64,000 nucleotides of DNA from Gallionella sp. (GCA_003153155.1 PLWV01000012.1:16578-80577); one strand, 5' to 3'. Positions 54,215 through 63,779 are shown, counted from the first letter of the stretch. Numbers and translations: made by a program. Notes: generated by a model from the sequence alone, not told the origin.

Positions 54215-55629
54215 GTACATCCCTGTTGAGCCACTTTATCGACTTCGTGCTGACTTTCGCCGATTTGCTGGCTCTGGTTTGCTGCCTCGGAGCCTTGAGC
54301 TGTCGCCTGTGGATAGTCCCGACAGACGGAACGGTGCGGCGGGCACCACGGATACTTCAATTACTCACGCGAATCGTGGGAAATTCTCTGGCCGCACTTG
54401 CGGTAACGAGTCTCGCACTCCTTTGGTGGCGCTCAACGACCTTAAGTGGGGAGCCCGCCCTTAAAACCCTCGTGATGCTACCCTCGATTGTGACGCAGAC
54501 CCATATTGGGCACATTTGGCTCATTCGCGCCGCCGCGATTGCCTCGGCTTGGGTATTGTGGATGGCGGCCCGGCGCGATCCGAATCGGGACGTACTCTGG
54601 CGGATGATATTTTTGGCTGCGGCCATTCTTGCCTTCAGCCGGAGCGCTTCCGGCCATGCGGCGGATGCCGGTGATTTTACCCTGAAGGAATGGGTGGACT
54701 GGACGCATCTCATGGCAGCTTCCGTCTGGGTGGGTAGCGTCCTGGTTGTTTTACTAGCAGTCTTTCCGGAGCTGGCGAGACTCGAAGCGTCGGATTCAAA
54801 GTTCATCGCGCAATTCGCGAACCGGTTTTCCCGATCGTCGGCCATCGCCCTCGGAGTCGTGATCTTGGCCGGTACCTATAACGCATGGACAAGATTGGGC
54901 AGTTTTTCTGCGCTGCTAGATACTCTCTACGGTCTGACGCTCGATGTGAAGCTGTTGTTTGTGGGACTTGCGATTGCCTTGGGGGCGATCAATCGCTTTG
55001 TTCATGTAAGGAAAGTCAGCGCTTGGGCGGAGGCAACCGTAGTCAACTCACATCAAAAGAACAATGGGGCTGTATCTGAACAATCACGACTGGTCGAGCG
55101 CTTTATCCATACCGTGCGCGTGGAGGGGGCTGTTCTGCTGGGAGTTCTGCTCGCCACCGCAGTCCTCTTGCAGCAAATGCCACCAAAAATGTCCATGAAT
55201 ATGGCAAGCACGTCTCATGTACAGGAATTCTCTTTTGGGGAACCAGTTCAACCGGCAGAAGCGACGCGCGTCGTCAAGATCGAGGCCACAGATGAGATGC
55301 GGTTCAAGCCCGGCGCAATCACTGTAGGATCAGGAGAAATTGTCCGGTTCGATGTGACGAACACAGGCAAGATTCGGCATGAATTAGTGTTGGGCGACGA
55401 AAAGGATCAACGCGAACGCGAGGAGGAAATGCAGGCTATGCAGATGAAGCCCGGCGAAGCAATGCCTGATGACGCCAACACCATCAGCATCGCGCCTGGA
55501 GAGACCAAGTTCATCACTTGGAGATTTCCTGCAAAGCCCGGTAAAGTACTATACGCATGCCACCAGCCAGGGCACTATGCGGCCGGGATGGAAGGTATCA
55601 TTCTATTTTTGGCAGTTGACATCAAATGA
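54211..55629 (+). CDS. copD: CopD-cupredoxin fusion protein
   Basis: A 472-residue protein: eight or so membrane helices of the CopD family (residues about 1-340), then a periplasmic plastocyanin-like domain (about 355-472). The type 1 copper ligands are visible: His in IRHELVLG, and Cys, His and Met in YACHQPGHYAAGM. A CopD usually stands alone or is fused to CopC; a C-terminal cupredoxin is uncommon. ATG 54211 is used because the upstream frame overlaps copC. Confidence 0.88.
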   Translation: MSTSLLSHFIDFVLTFADLLALVCCLGALSCRLWIVPTDGTVRRAPRILQLLTRIVGNSLAALAVTSLALLWWRSTTLSGEPALKTLVMLPSIVTQTHIGHIWLIRAAAIASAWVLWMAARRDPNRDVLWRMIFLAAAILAFSRSASGHAADAGDFTLKEWVDWTHLMAASVWVGSVLVVLLAVFPELARLEASDSKFIAQFANRFSRSSAIALGVVILAGTYNAWTRLGSFSALLDTLYGLTLDVKLLFVGLAIALGAINRFVHVRKVSAWAEATVVNSHQKNNGAVSEQSRLVERFIHTVRVEGAVLLGVLLATAVLLQQMPPKMSMNMASTSHVQEFSFGEPVQPAEATRVVKIEATDEMRFKPGAITVGSGEIVRFDVTNTGKIRHELVLGDEKDQREREEEMQAMQMKPGEAMPDDANTISIAPGETKFITWRFPAKPGKVLYACHQPGHYAAGMEGIILFLAVDIK

Positions 55630-55856
55630 CCGCAAACTGGTCAAGCGGCTAATCGGATACTAGCTTACTTTCGAAACTTGAACTTCCGCTGCTGGCACAA
55701 AGTGTCCTGTAGCCAAAGCACCACAAAGCAGGCATTGGGGTATTTTACTTAGCGCGTACTTTCGGCCACAAGCAGACAATCGAGGTGTAATTTGGGGATT
55801 TCCTTTGAATCCATGCCTTGCTGTTTTTGCGACCCTTTGGTATGGTGATAGTGATT

Positions 55857-56177
55857 ATGAAACTGTCTCGTCTCTTTCTGCCGGTATCCTTAGCTTTCGC
55901 CTTGCTGTTCGCACAGCAGGTCGGGGCAGAGCATACGTTGAGCCATGCGTTCGAGGAACTGTCGCAGAAAGATAAGCAAGCACCGCATTCTACGGCTTGT
56001 GAGAAGTGCAACGACTATGCGCAATTAGGTAGTGCCCTTACTGTTGGTGCTTATGTTTTACCTCTGCCACATGCATCAGTTGAAGAAGTAAGACATTTCG
56101 CTGACTCCATCCATTACTTCCACATCCTGGCCGCCGCTGCACGCGGCCCGCCATCACTCCACCAATATTTCGCCTAA
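55857..56177 (+). CDS. Small exported protein with CxxC, DUF2946-like
   Basis: A 106-residue protein with a signal peptide (cleavage near VGA-EHTL), several His, a CEKC motif and a C-terminal ARGPP stretch. This pattern is like DUF2946-type proteins found next to copper or metal genes. Alternative start ATG 55842. The 228-bp gap before it (55630-55856) holds nothing I recognise. Confidence 0.6.
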   Translation: MKLSRLFLPVSLAFALLFAQQVGAEHTLSHAFEELSQKDKQAPHSTACEKCNDYAQLGSALTVGAYVLPLPHASVEEVRHFADSIHYFHILAAAARGPPSLHQYFA

Positions 56178-56241
56178 ACGCCAGTCCCTCATCCTTTGTC
56201 GATGGGGAATTGCTACTTAGCTATATTTTTGGAGAAGTAAC

Positions 56242-58641
56242 ATGCTCAAGCACATCCTATTGTGTGCGGTGCTGTCAGCGCCGCTATACGTCTATGCCGC
56301 AAATGAACAAGAACCAAGTTCTGCTTCTGGACAAGCTGAACAAACAACTGATGCAAATAAATCAAACACCATCAAAGGGTTGGTACGAAATAACCTTGGG
56401 CAGCCAATAGCCGGGGCAATTGTCACTCTCAAGGCGGTCACTGGAGAAGTTGTTGGCAGCACCAACAGCAATGCAGAAGGGCTCTTTAGCTTTGCAGCCA
56501 TTTCGCCTGGCACGTATGTCGTTCTGTCGGACAAAGCGGGTTATGAATTCAACACTACGAATGTCACGCTTCAAGGCGGGGTGGTAAACACCACCATTAC
56601 GTTGGCAGTATCGAAAGTGCCGGAGATCAACATCACGGTGGACCGATTAGAAAATGCCCGCAATGGGCTGTCGCCCAAAACGGGTGGCAGCGTCTATCAC
56701 TTCGACGCCACCGACGTGCAGAATCTTCCGCAAGGGGAAAGTACGTCCCTCAATCAGGTTTTGCTCCAAGCACCCGGCGTCGCCAACGATTCGTTCGGTC
56801 AGTTGCATGTACGAGGCGATCACGGCAATACCCAGTACCGCATCAACGGCGTAATTCTGCCGGAAGGTATCAGCGGTTTTGGTCAGGCACTGGACACGCG
56901 ATTTGCGCAGAAGATCGATCTGGTTACGGGTGCTTTGCCTGCCCAGTATGGCTATCGCACTGCAGGCGTGATTGAAATCAATACCAAAACCCAATTTGAT
57001 GCCGGTGGGCACATCGATCTTTACGGGGGCAGCAATCAAACCTTCAACCCCAGCATTGAATATGGAAACACGAATGGCAACCTTTCCTACTTCGTCAACG
57101 GGTCATACCTAACGGACAACGTCGGGATCGAAAATCCGACCTCAAGCAAGAACCCAATCCATGACACGACCAAACAGGAAAAAGGATTCGCCTATTTGTC
57201 CTACCTGGTGAATCCAGATACCAAGTTGAGTTTCATGTTTGGCAGTTATGATGGGAAATTCCAAATCCCGAATAATCCGGGACAAACGCCAGACCCAAAC
57301 AATCTCGGAATACTGCCGCAACTGGGTTTGACAGGATACAACTCCGCTACGCTGAACGATCAGCAACGGGAAGTAAATCGGTTTGCAGTGACTGCATTGC
57401 AGAGTTCGCTGAGCGATAGCATCGATTACCAAGTCGCCCTATTTACTCGTTACTCCAGCGTCAATTACATGGCTGATACGACGGGGAACCTGGTATTCAA
57501 TGGTGTGGCGTCGAACGTCTTTCGCAGCAGTTCAAGTACAGGCATTCAAGCGGATGGCAGCAACCGACTGAACGATGAGCATACGCTACGTATGGGCCTG
57601 TTCGGCAGCAACGAAAATGTCCAGAGTAATAACTCGTCCATGGTATTCCCAGTCAATTCCGGGACAGGCCTTGTTTCCGGGCCAGCCTTTAATATCGACG
57701 ACAACACGACCAAGAACGGCAACACTTTGTTCGGTGCGTATCTTCAAGACGAATGGAAAGCCACTGGCAAGCTGACTGTGAACTACGGTGCACGGTTTGA
57801 TCAGGTCAACGCCTTCGTGAATGAACATCAGTTCAGTCCGAGACTGGGAGTGGTTTACAAATCCAGCGATCAAACTACTTGGCATACCGGTTATTCGCGC
57901 TACTTCACGCCACCTCCGACTGAACTGGTTTCCTCGACCACTCAAGCGCTGTTCCAGAACACAACCAATGCAACCCCTGGAGCGAATTCTCCGGTCAAAT
58001 CAGAGCGCTCGAATTACCTGGATGCTGGTGTGATTCATCAACTGACACAGACAATCAGTCTTGGGCTCGATACGTTCTACAAACAAACGAGGAACGTCAT
58101 CGACGAAGGGCAGTTCGGGCCTGCGGTGATCTTGACGCCGTACAACTATGAGCAAGGTAAGATTTACGGTGTCGAGTTGACCAGCAACTACAAATCAGGC
58201 GATTTCTCCGGCTACGCCAATCTGGCCAGAACCGAGAGTCTTGCGAAGAACATCATATCCAGCCAGTACCTGTTTGATCAGGCCACGCTCGATTATGCGG
58301 CCAATAACTGGGTGAGCGTCGACCATCAACAGGCATTGTCAATCTCGACCGGCGCCTCCTATCTTTGGTCAGGCACCCGTCTGAACAGTGATCTTATCTT
58401 TCAGAGTGGATTACGCAACGGTTTTGCCAATACGAGCAGCCTGCCTTCCTACACTGTGTTGAATCTTGGTGCCAGTCGCAAGGTGAATCTAGGCAATTTA
58501 GGATCAATCGAAGCGAGACTAGCGGTCACCAATGCGTTGGACAAGGTCTACAAGATTCGGGACGGCTCAGGTATCGGTGTATTCGCACCGCAGTATGGAC
58601 CACGGCGCGGCCTGTTCGTCGGCGTGTCCAAAGAGCTATAA
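56242..58641 (+). CDS. TonB-dependent outer-membrane receptor
   Basis: A 799-residue receptor with a signal peptide (MLKHILLCAVLSAPLYVYA), an N-terminal carboxypeptidase-regulatory-like domain (IKGLVRNNLGQPIAGAIVTL, about residues 43-125), a plug domain (about 145-260) and a long beta-barrel ending in F-V-G-V-S-K-E-L. The CopCD neighbours suggest copper or a copper chelate as ligand, by inference. It starts behind GGAGAAGTAAC. Confidence 0.92.
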   Translation: MLKHILLCAVLSAPLYVYAANEQEPSSASGQAEQTTDANKSNTIKGLVRNNLGQPIAGAIVTLKAVTGEVVGSTNSNAEGLFSFAAISPGTYVVLSDKAGYEFNTTNVTLQGGVVNTTITLAVSKVPEINITVDRLENARNGLSPKTGGSVYHFDATDVQNLPQGESTSLNQVLLQAPGVANDSFGQLHVRGDHGNTQYRINGVILPEGISGFGQALDTRFAQKIDLVTGALPAQYGYRTAGVIEINTKTQFDAGGHIDLYGGSNQTFNPSIEYGNTNGNLSYFVNGSYLTDNVGIENPTSSKNPIHDTTKQEKGFAYLSYLVNPDTKLSFMFGSYDGKFQIPNNPGQTPDPNNLGILPQLGLTGYNSATLNDQQREVNRFAVTALQSSLSDSIDYQVALFTRYSSVNYMADTTGNLVFNGVASNVFRSSSSTGIQADGSNRLNDEHTLRMGLFGSNENVQSNNSSMVFPVNSGTGLVSGPAFNIDDNTTKNGNTLFGAYLQDEWKATGKLTVNYGARFDQVNAFVNEHQFSPRLGVVYKSSDQTTWHTGYSRYFTPPPTELVSSTTQALFQNTTNATPGANSPVKSERSNYLDAGVIHQLTQTISLGLDTFYKQTRNVIDEGQFGPAVILTPYNYEQGKIYGVELTSNYKSGDFSGYANLARTESLAKNIISSQYLFDQATLDYAANNWVSVDHQQALSISTGASYLWSGTRLNSDLIFQSGLRNGFANTSSLPSYTVLNLGASRKVNLGNLGSIEARLAVTNALDKVYKIRDGSGIGVFAPQYGPRRGLFVGVSKEL

Positions 58642-58655
58642 CTTTTACAATCAAG

Positions 58656-58682
58656 AGCAGGTTATGCGAGGCATAACCTGCT
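58656..58682 (+). other. Intercistronic stem-loop between receptor and exbB
   Basis: A perfect 12-bp stem (AGCAGGTTATGC / GCATAACCTGCT) with a GAG loop, followed by AAAGGAACC, which is the exbB ribosome-binding site. There is no U-run, so it is more likely an mRNA stability or processing element that sets the level of exbB relative to the receptor than a full terminator. Confidence 0.65.
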
Positions 58683-58695
58683 AAAGGAACCAATC

Positions 58696-59340
58696 ATGCA
58701 AGAAATAAACGAAGCACTTCAAGCTCTCAAATTCGGCGGCGTCATTATCTACCCATTGTTAGCTTTGGCCGTTCTGGCGCTGGTGATCATTATCGATAAG
58801 TTCTATCTCCACTGGCGCTTCGTACGACTTCCCTCATCGCTGTTCAACCTGATCGAAACCTACGGATTCACCTGGGATAAACTGGATCAGGAGCTGTCAG
58901 TATTGGTAACCGGAAACTATTACGAGAGATTTTGCCGGATCGTCATGGATAACCGAGACAAACCGATCTGGTGGCTGGAATCGCGCGCCAATGATGAAGC
59001 GCAACTCATCGAAAAGGGCATGGGGCGCGGTATTTGGGTGCTAGAGACCATTGTCACCGGCGCGCCGCTGTTGGGGCTGCTGGGAACCATTACCGGCATG
59101 ATGCATTCATTCAACCTGATCGGTGGCGCCGGTTTGGTCGATCCAACTGGTGTGACCGGTGGTGTGGCCCAGGCGTTGATTGCTACCGCATTCGGTATCT
59201 TCATTGCCATCTTTGCGCTGTTCGGATTCAACTTCCTGTCTCGCCGCCAAGTGCAGGTGCTGGAAGAAATGGAGCGCATCGGTACACGCATGATCGACAA
59301 CATCCGGTTGAGCCAGCACGAGGCCGAGGTCGCAAAATGA
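58696..59340 (+). CDS. exbB: ExbB-like proton channel subunit
   Basis: A 214-residue MotA/TolQ/ExbB protein with a first helix near residues 16-36 and the conserved pair near 120-190 (GAPLLGLLGTITGMMHSFN and TAFGIFIAIFALFGFN). With ExbD and TonB it energises the outer-membrane receptor. It overlaps exbD by 4 bases. Confidence 0.92.
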   Translation: MQEINEALQALKFGGVIIYPLLALAVLALVIIIDKFYLHWRFVRLPSSLFNLIETYGFTWDKLDQELSVLVTGNYYERFCRIVMDNRDKPIWWLESRANDEAQLIEKGMGRGIWVLETIVTGAPLLGLLGTITGMMHSFNLIGGAGLVDPTGVTGGVAQALIATAFGIFIAIFALFGFNFLSRRQVQVLEEMERIGTRMIDNIRLSQHEAEVAK

Positions 59341-59741
59341 AGATTAAGAAATCTCGCACATACAAACGTGGACGCATCGAAATCATTCCGATGATAGACG
59401 TGATGTTCTTCTTGTTAGCCACTTTCATGCTGGCTTCGCTGTCGATGCAAAATCTGCATTCACTGCCGGTCAATCTACCTCAAGGACATGCCTCGCCGAT
59501 TCAGTCCAAGACCCCTGTTACGTTGACCATAACGCAGGATAAATTGATCTATCTGGATAAAACACAAGTGACGCTGGATAGCTTGGCCTCCACCCTGAAA
59601 ACAATGCTGCCTAGTCCCGATGCCAGCATCATTGTCGCTGCCGACAGTAATGCCCCCAATGGCATCACGGTGCAGGCCATGCTCAAGGCGCGTCAAGCAG
59701 GAGCTCAACACTTTTTGATCGCCGTTAAACATGTCGACTAA
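59337..59741 (+). CDS. exbD: ExbD-like proton channel subunit
   Basis: A 134-residue protein with one membrane helix carrying the conserved Asp (IIPMIDVMFFLLATFML) and a periplasmic domain. ATG 59337 overlaps the exbB stop; the open frame further upstream is a shadow of exbB. Confidence 0.92.
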   Translation: MKIKKSRTYKRGRIEIIPMIDVMFFLLATFMLASLSMQNLHSLPVNLPQGHASPIQSKTPVTLTITQDKLIYLDKTQVTLDSLASTLKTMLPSPDASIIVAADSNAPNGITVQAMLKARQAGAQHFLIAVKHVD

Positions 59742-60348
59742 CACACTGACATGGTTTTCACAGGAGGATATTGATTCTCCCTGGCGTCGGATACAGTGGA
59801 CACTGCCATTGGCGTTGCTGATCTGTGCATTCGCATCGATCTTGTTTGTCTACTATATGGAACACACGGTCAGCCATACACCAGAGCCTTTACCGGTCGA
59901 TGCCGAATTGGTAGAACTTCCTGCTTCCGCGCTCCCACCATCACCTCAGAAGGTACCTGCACTTAAACAAGCCCAACAGACACCTCCCATTCAGCAAGAG
60001 CAGCCGAGCGTGAATCCGGCACCAATAACGCCACCAGTTGCAATTTCTCCCGCTACTAACAGTACTCCTGTGCCTGACAGAAATCGAAGTGCTCAGCGAT
60101 CAGTCCAGCCACTTCCGGTCATCCCGGATGACTTGCGGCAAGAAGCGATGAACGAAGTGGCTACCGCACGCTTTCACATTGCAGTGGATGGCAGTGTTAC
60201 AGTAGAGCTTGTCAAGCCGACGCAAAATCCTCGTCTCAACAGATTGCTTTTGGAATCATTGAAAGCTTGGAAATTCATTCCGGCAATCAGTGACGGAAGG
60301 CCAGTTGCCTCAGTAGAAGTCATTGCCGTTCGAGTACAGGTTAAATAG
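59731..60348 (+). CDS. TonB-like energy transducer
   Basis: A 205-residue protein with one N-terminal helix (about residues 23-45), a Pro/Gln-rich periplasmic spacer (about 60-115) and a C-terminal TonB domain (ARFHIAVDGSVTVELVKPT...RLLLESLKAWKFIP). It overlaps exbD. It is expected to be dedicated to the receptor of this cluster. Confidence 0.88.
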   Translation: MSTNTLTWFSQEDIDSPWRRIQWTLPLALLICAFASILFVYYMEHTVSHTPEPLPVDAELVELPASALPPSPQKVPALKQAQQTPPIQQEQPSVNPAPITPPVAISPATNSTPVPDRNRSAQRSVQPLPVIPDDLRQEAMNEVATARFHIAVDGSVTVELVKPTQNPRLNRLLLESLKAWKFIPAISDGRPVASVEVIAVRVQVK

Positions 60349-60422
60349 TAGGAGTAACCCATGCGTTTTATACTGCACTATTCGAGCTGCAATATCTTTT
60401 TGTTCGAGTCTAATCAGACACC

Positions 60423-60818
60423 ATGATGAAACGAATCCTAGGATTGTCGCTGGCAGTAGTAATCGCTGTTTACTCTCTTGGCTCATGGGCCGAAGAGGCC
60501 GTTTGCATCGATGAAACAGATTATCAAAGAACCAAAGAGCAATATACGGATTTGCTTTCAAAATATGACTTGCCGAGCTTGGCGCAGAAGTTTCTTGACG
60601 CAATTAGCTCAGCAGAAGATTTGAAGGAACAGGCAACTACCTGCAAAAACAATCTCAACGAAGCAAACCAAAAACGTTGCGATCCGCTGGTTAATCAATA
60701 CAAAGACAAGCTAAGCGAGCGAAATGATTTGAGCAAACGCTTCACCTTAGCAAATGATATGCAGGAATACATATTGACTCTCAAACTAAAACTAGAACGC
60801 CCCCGCTGCGCGAAATAG
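60423..60818 (+). CDS. Small exported protein with coiled-coil and four cysteines
   Basis: A 131-residue protein with a signal peptide (cleavage near GSWA-EEAV), a helical mature part likely to form a coiled coil, and four cysteines that could form two disulfides. It lies 75 bp after the TonB gene. I do not recognise it. Confidence 0.6.
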   Translation: MMKRILGLSLAVVIAVYSLGSWAEEAVCIDETDYQRTKEQYTDLLSKYDLPSLAQKFLDAISSAEDLKEQATTCKNNLNEANQKRCDPLVNQYKDKLSERNDLSKRFTLANDMQEYILTLKLKLERPRCAK

Positions 60819-60887
60819 CTTATTAAAAGCGGACTTGCTGTGAAAATCTTGTGCCATACTATTCCGCGAAACGACTTTATTTTGCGT

Positions 60888-60921
60888 GCCTAACCCACCT
60901 GCTTTAGCAGGTGGTAGTTAA
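60888..60921. other. Solitary hairpin resembling an IS200/IS605-type end
   Basis: CCACCTGCT-tt-AGCAGGTGG (60895-60914) with taac/gtta flanks forms a tight hairpin, like the subterminal hairpins of IS200/IS605 elements. No tnpA or tnpB is found near, so at best it is a leftover end; a plain terminator for the gene before it is also possible. Confidence 0.35.
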
Positions 60922-61140
60922 GTACTTGTGGATACATTCACCAACATTCAAAATTAATAGCGACCAACGGAGATGCTGGATTGGCGGATGTAAGGAAACT
61001 GCTATGCAAGAAAAATCAAATTGCACTGAATACTTTTTACACCCTTCTCAATCTGGTTATTAGTTTTATCAGCATATAACAGGACTGAATTCTCATCTCT
61101 GTGTCCGTTATTGGGAGGTCGAGTGTCCGAAAAGGGTTAA

Positions 61141-61228
61141 AAGTGTGAGTACAACAAACTGAATAGCGGACCTTCCAGCAGACTCAACGAGGACCGTTTC
61201 AGAAAATCACCAGCGTCTCCTATGGCCG
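61141..61228 (+). repeat. Degenerate interspersed repeat, copy 2
   Basis: Contains a diverged version of the core found at 52265-52365 and 63880-63977 (CCAGCA, then TTTCAGAAAATCACCAGCGTC, about two thirds identical). The 575-bp gap 60819-61393 holds this, the hairpin at 60888 and no gene I can support. Confidence 0.45.
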
Positions 61229-61393
61229 AGAAATGGACGGTCTGGTTCTAAACTTAAGCGGGCCGTTGCATGGTAAATTCCACCTACATCTGGATGTCCG
61301 CTACGCGGTGCCTTCGCTATACGGTCACTTTGTGCCAGCAGATGGTCGAGTGCTCCCTCTAATCTCTTTGCTTAATAGACTCAAACTTATTTG

Positions 61394-61582
61394 TCAGAAG
61401 ATTTTCACAAACTTGTCACGATTTATATACGCCAATATCCAAGCCCCTACTGTAAATGTCCATGCGATGACTTTTGCAAAGACCGAATTGAAAATCAACC
61501 AATCTATTTGCATAATCACAGTAAATGCTGTGATGTTGAAGGCGATAACCATATAAATGATTACCAATGGCAACTTGAACAT
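61394..61582 (-). CDS. Small two-helix membrane protein (62 aa)
   Basis: A 62-residue protein with two hydrophobic helices (FKLPLVIIYMVIAFNI and VIAWTFTVGAWILAYI) and a basic tail. ATG 61582 follows AAGGGAG. It is the third gene of a small minus-strand operon of membrane proteins. Function unknown. Confidence 0.6.
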   Translation of the reverse strand: MFKLPLVIIYMVIAFNITAFTVIMQIDWLIFNSVFAKVIAWTFTVGAWILAYINRDKFVKIF

Positions 61583-61629
61583 AAATACTCCCTTCATTAA
61601 AGGTTGCGAATATAAGGACTTGGACACGC

Positions 61630-61737
61630 TCATTTCAACCCCACCAATTTGTGTAACACCCCAACACGCTCAAGTATAAAAAACAGGATGATGCCGAGAA
61701 CAATTCCAATCCCGAACGACAGTGCCAGATTACTCAT
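61630..61737 (-). CDS. Very small membrane protein (35 aa)
   Basis: A 35-residue open frame with one hydrophobic helix (FGIGIVLGIILFFI) and a charged end (LERVGVLHKLVGLK). It has GGAG upstream and overlaps the preceding gene by 8 bases, a sign of coupling. Between it and the 62-residue gene there are 47 bases. Function unknown. Confidence 0.55.
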   Translation of the reverse strand: MSNLALSFGIGIVLGIILFFILERVGVLHKLVGLK

Positions 61738-62233
61738 GATTAACTCCTTTATGATTAACTATTTTTCCGAATGAAAGCTCACCCCTTCGTGAAGCCACTA
61801 CTGCAGCATCCCTTTCCCCGAGCTGTCCGTCCTTGCGGCCATATGTACCCATCATGACCTCTCCAAGAATCGCCCCGATGTTGGCTGATTCAACAGCCAG
61901 AATGACGCAGAGCCCCCAATACCCAAGCGGAATCTCGAAGAAGAAGTCCACATATGGATGCGGATTGTCGTATAGCGAAACGTAGACGTAAAAGATGCAG
62001 CGCAAAAAAAGTGGCGGTAAACAAGCCAACCATTTAGCATGCTTGCCAAATATCCAAGCCACCACCAATCCAACCACAAAAGGCACAAGAAACACGTCCA
62101 GCATCCAGGCGAACGTAAATGTGGTTATGCCGGAAAAAGTCTCGATCCTGACCCCAAGCAATTTATCGCCCAAGTAATTAAGCGCCATGCCAACTACTAC
62201 GGCGGTAACGCCCTTAACGAAACGTTGATTCAT
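61730..62233 (-). CDS. Membrane protein of unknown function (167 aa)
   Basis: A 167-residue protein with four predicted helices and a charged C-terminal tail. ATG 62233 follows AGGAG. It heads a three-gene operon divergent from the MocR-type regulator, which probably controls it. I do not recognise the family. Confidence 0.65.
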   Translation of the reverse strand: MNQRFVKGVTAVVVGMALNYLGDKLLGVRIETFSGITTFTFAWMLDVFLVPFVVGLVVAWIFGKHAKWLACLPPLFLRCIFYVYVSLYDNPHPYVDFFFEIPLGYWGLCVILAVESANIGAILGEVMMGTYGRKDGQLGERDAAVVASRRGELSFGKIVNHKGVNHE

Positions 62234-62306
62234 CGTTGCACTCCTAATAATTTTGCCGTCATTGAGTAACATAGGCATTTTGTGGTCGACACATTACAGA
62301 ACAGTA

Positions 62307-62322
62307 ACCTGACAATACAGGT
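62307..62322. promoter_or_regulatory. Candidate operator in the MocR divergent region (ACCTG-N6-CAGGT)
   Basis: A short inverted repeat within the 133-bp gap between the membrane-protein operon and the MocR gene, flanked by gta/tac. A tgtactgtactgg direct repeat follows near 62344. Either could be the binding site of the regulator. Confidence 0.35.
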
Positions 62323-62366
62323 ACAATTTGATTATTATTTGACTGTACTGTACTGGTTGATAAGCC

Positions 62367-63779
62367 ATGCCAATGATAAGCCTCGATTCGAACGACGCCT
62401 TGCCGCTTGGCGACCAGATCGTCAATGCGGTGAAAAAAATGATACACGGCAGGGCTATCCGGACCGGGGCGCGCATGCCTTCGATCAGGAGTTTTGCACA
62501 AGACCACGGCATAAGCCGCTTCACTGTTGTCCAGGCCTACGACAGGCTGGTGGCCATGGGATACATGCATTCCAGGCAAGGTTCCGGCTTTTATATATCA
62601 CCCCGCCCGAAACACCATGATTCTCCAGATGGCACCTACAAACCGGACAGTGCGGTGGATGTCGTCTGGCTGCTGAGGAATTCGCTGGAGCATCGCTCCA
62701 GCAAGACGATGCCCGGTGCATGGTGGCTTCCCGCTTCATGGATGGAGGAAACAGGCATCAAGAAGAGCTTGAGGGCGCTGTCGCTGAAGGACGGGGAATT
62801 CCTGACCGCCTACGGCACACCCGGCGGCTACCTTCCGCTACGGGACTTGCTCCGTAACAAGTTGTCCGGAATCGGGGTTGCTGCGGATATTTCGCAGATC
62901 GTCCTGACATCGGGGGTGACGCATGCGATGGATTTGGTTGCCCGGTATTTCGTCCGGGCAGGGGATGTCGTTCTGGTCGACGATCCCGGATACTTCATTC
63001 TTTTCGGCGGTCTGAAATCATTTGGCGCCAAGATCGTGGGGGTACCTTGGAACCACGACGGCCCCGACACTCATGCGATGGAGGCATTGATCAGGGAACA
63101 TCGCCCCAAGCTCTTTTTCACCAATACGATCCTGCACAATCCGACCGGCACCAGCATCAGCCAGGCGGTCGCCTACCGCATGCTCCAGCTCGCCGAAAAA
63201 TACGACATGATTCTCGTCGAGGACGACATATACGGTGACTTACACCCTGGGACGGTTACACGTCTTGCGACCCTCGACCAGCTCAACCGGGTGATCTATG
63301 TCAGCAGCTTTTCGAAAACGGTCTCGGCTAGCCTTCGCGTTGGGTATTTCGCCTGCAGCCCGGCAATCGCGGCGAATCTTTGCGACGTCAAATTGCTGAC
63401 CGGCCTGAGCACTTCTGAAATCAGCGAGCGGCTGATGTATCAACTCCTGACTGATGGGCACTACCGGAAACATCTCGACAAGCTCCGGGCAAAGCTGCTG
63501 AATACGAGGCAGCACGTCATTGCAAGACTCGAAAATCTCGGCTTTACGCTTTATTGCGAACCAGAAGGTGGAATGTTCGTCTGGGCGAAACTGGGTGACC
63601 AATACAATTCAGCTGAAATGGCAAGCCTCGCCGCAAAAAAGGGAATCATGCTCGCCCCCGGGAACATGTTCCGTCCGCACCAAGAGCCTTCCCCCTGGCT
63701 CAGGTTCAACGTGGCGCATTGCGACGACGAAGCGACGTTCGAATTCTTTTCAGGATATGCATCTCAGAAACTTGAGTGA
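62367..63779 (+). CDS. MocR-type (GntR/aminotransferase) transcription regulator
   Basis: A 470-residue protein with an N-terminal GntR winged-helix domain (about residues 10-75: GARMPSIRSFAQDHGISRFTV) joined to a fold-type I aminotransferase domain. The PLP lysine lies in VSSFSKTVSASLRVG, with other PLP contacts in NPTGTSI and EDDIYGD. MocR regulators sense PLP, GABA, D-amino acids or other ligands. ATG 62367 is used; 62373 is an alternative. Confidence 0.9.
   Translation: MPMISLDSNDALPLGDQIVNAVKKMIHGRAIRTGARMPSIRSFAQDHGISRFTVVQAYDRLVAMGYMHSRQGSGFYISPRPKHHDSPDGTYKPDSAVDVVWLLRNSLEHRSSKTMPGAWWLPASWMEETGIKKSLRALSLKDGEFLTAYGTPGGYLPLRDLLRNKLSGIGVAADISQIVLTSGVTHAMDLVARYFVRAGDVVLVDDPGYFILFGGLKSFGAKIVGVPWNHDGPDTHAMEALIREHRPKLFFTNTILHNPTGTSISQAVAYRMLQLAEKYDMILVEDDIYGDLHPGTVTRLATLDQLNRVIYVSSFSKTVSASLRVGYFACSPAIAANLCDVKLLTGLSTSEISERLMYQLLTDGHYRKHLDKLRAKLLNTRQHVIARLENLGFTLYCEPEGGMFVWAKLGDQYNSAEMASLAAKKGIMLAPGNMFRPHQEPSPWLRFNVAHCDDEATFEFFSGYASQKLE

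Noticed and set aside
61233..61556. 107-codon plus-strand frame
   Set aside because: It starts near a degenerate repeat and overlaps, in antisense, the 62-aa membrane protein that has a good ribosome-binding site.
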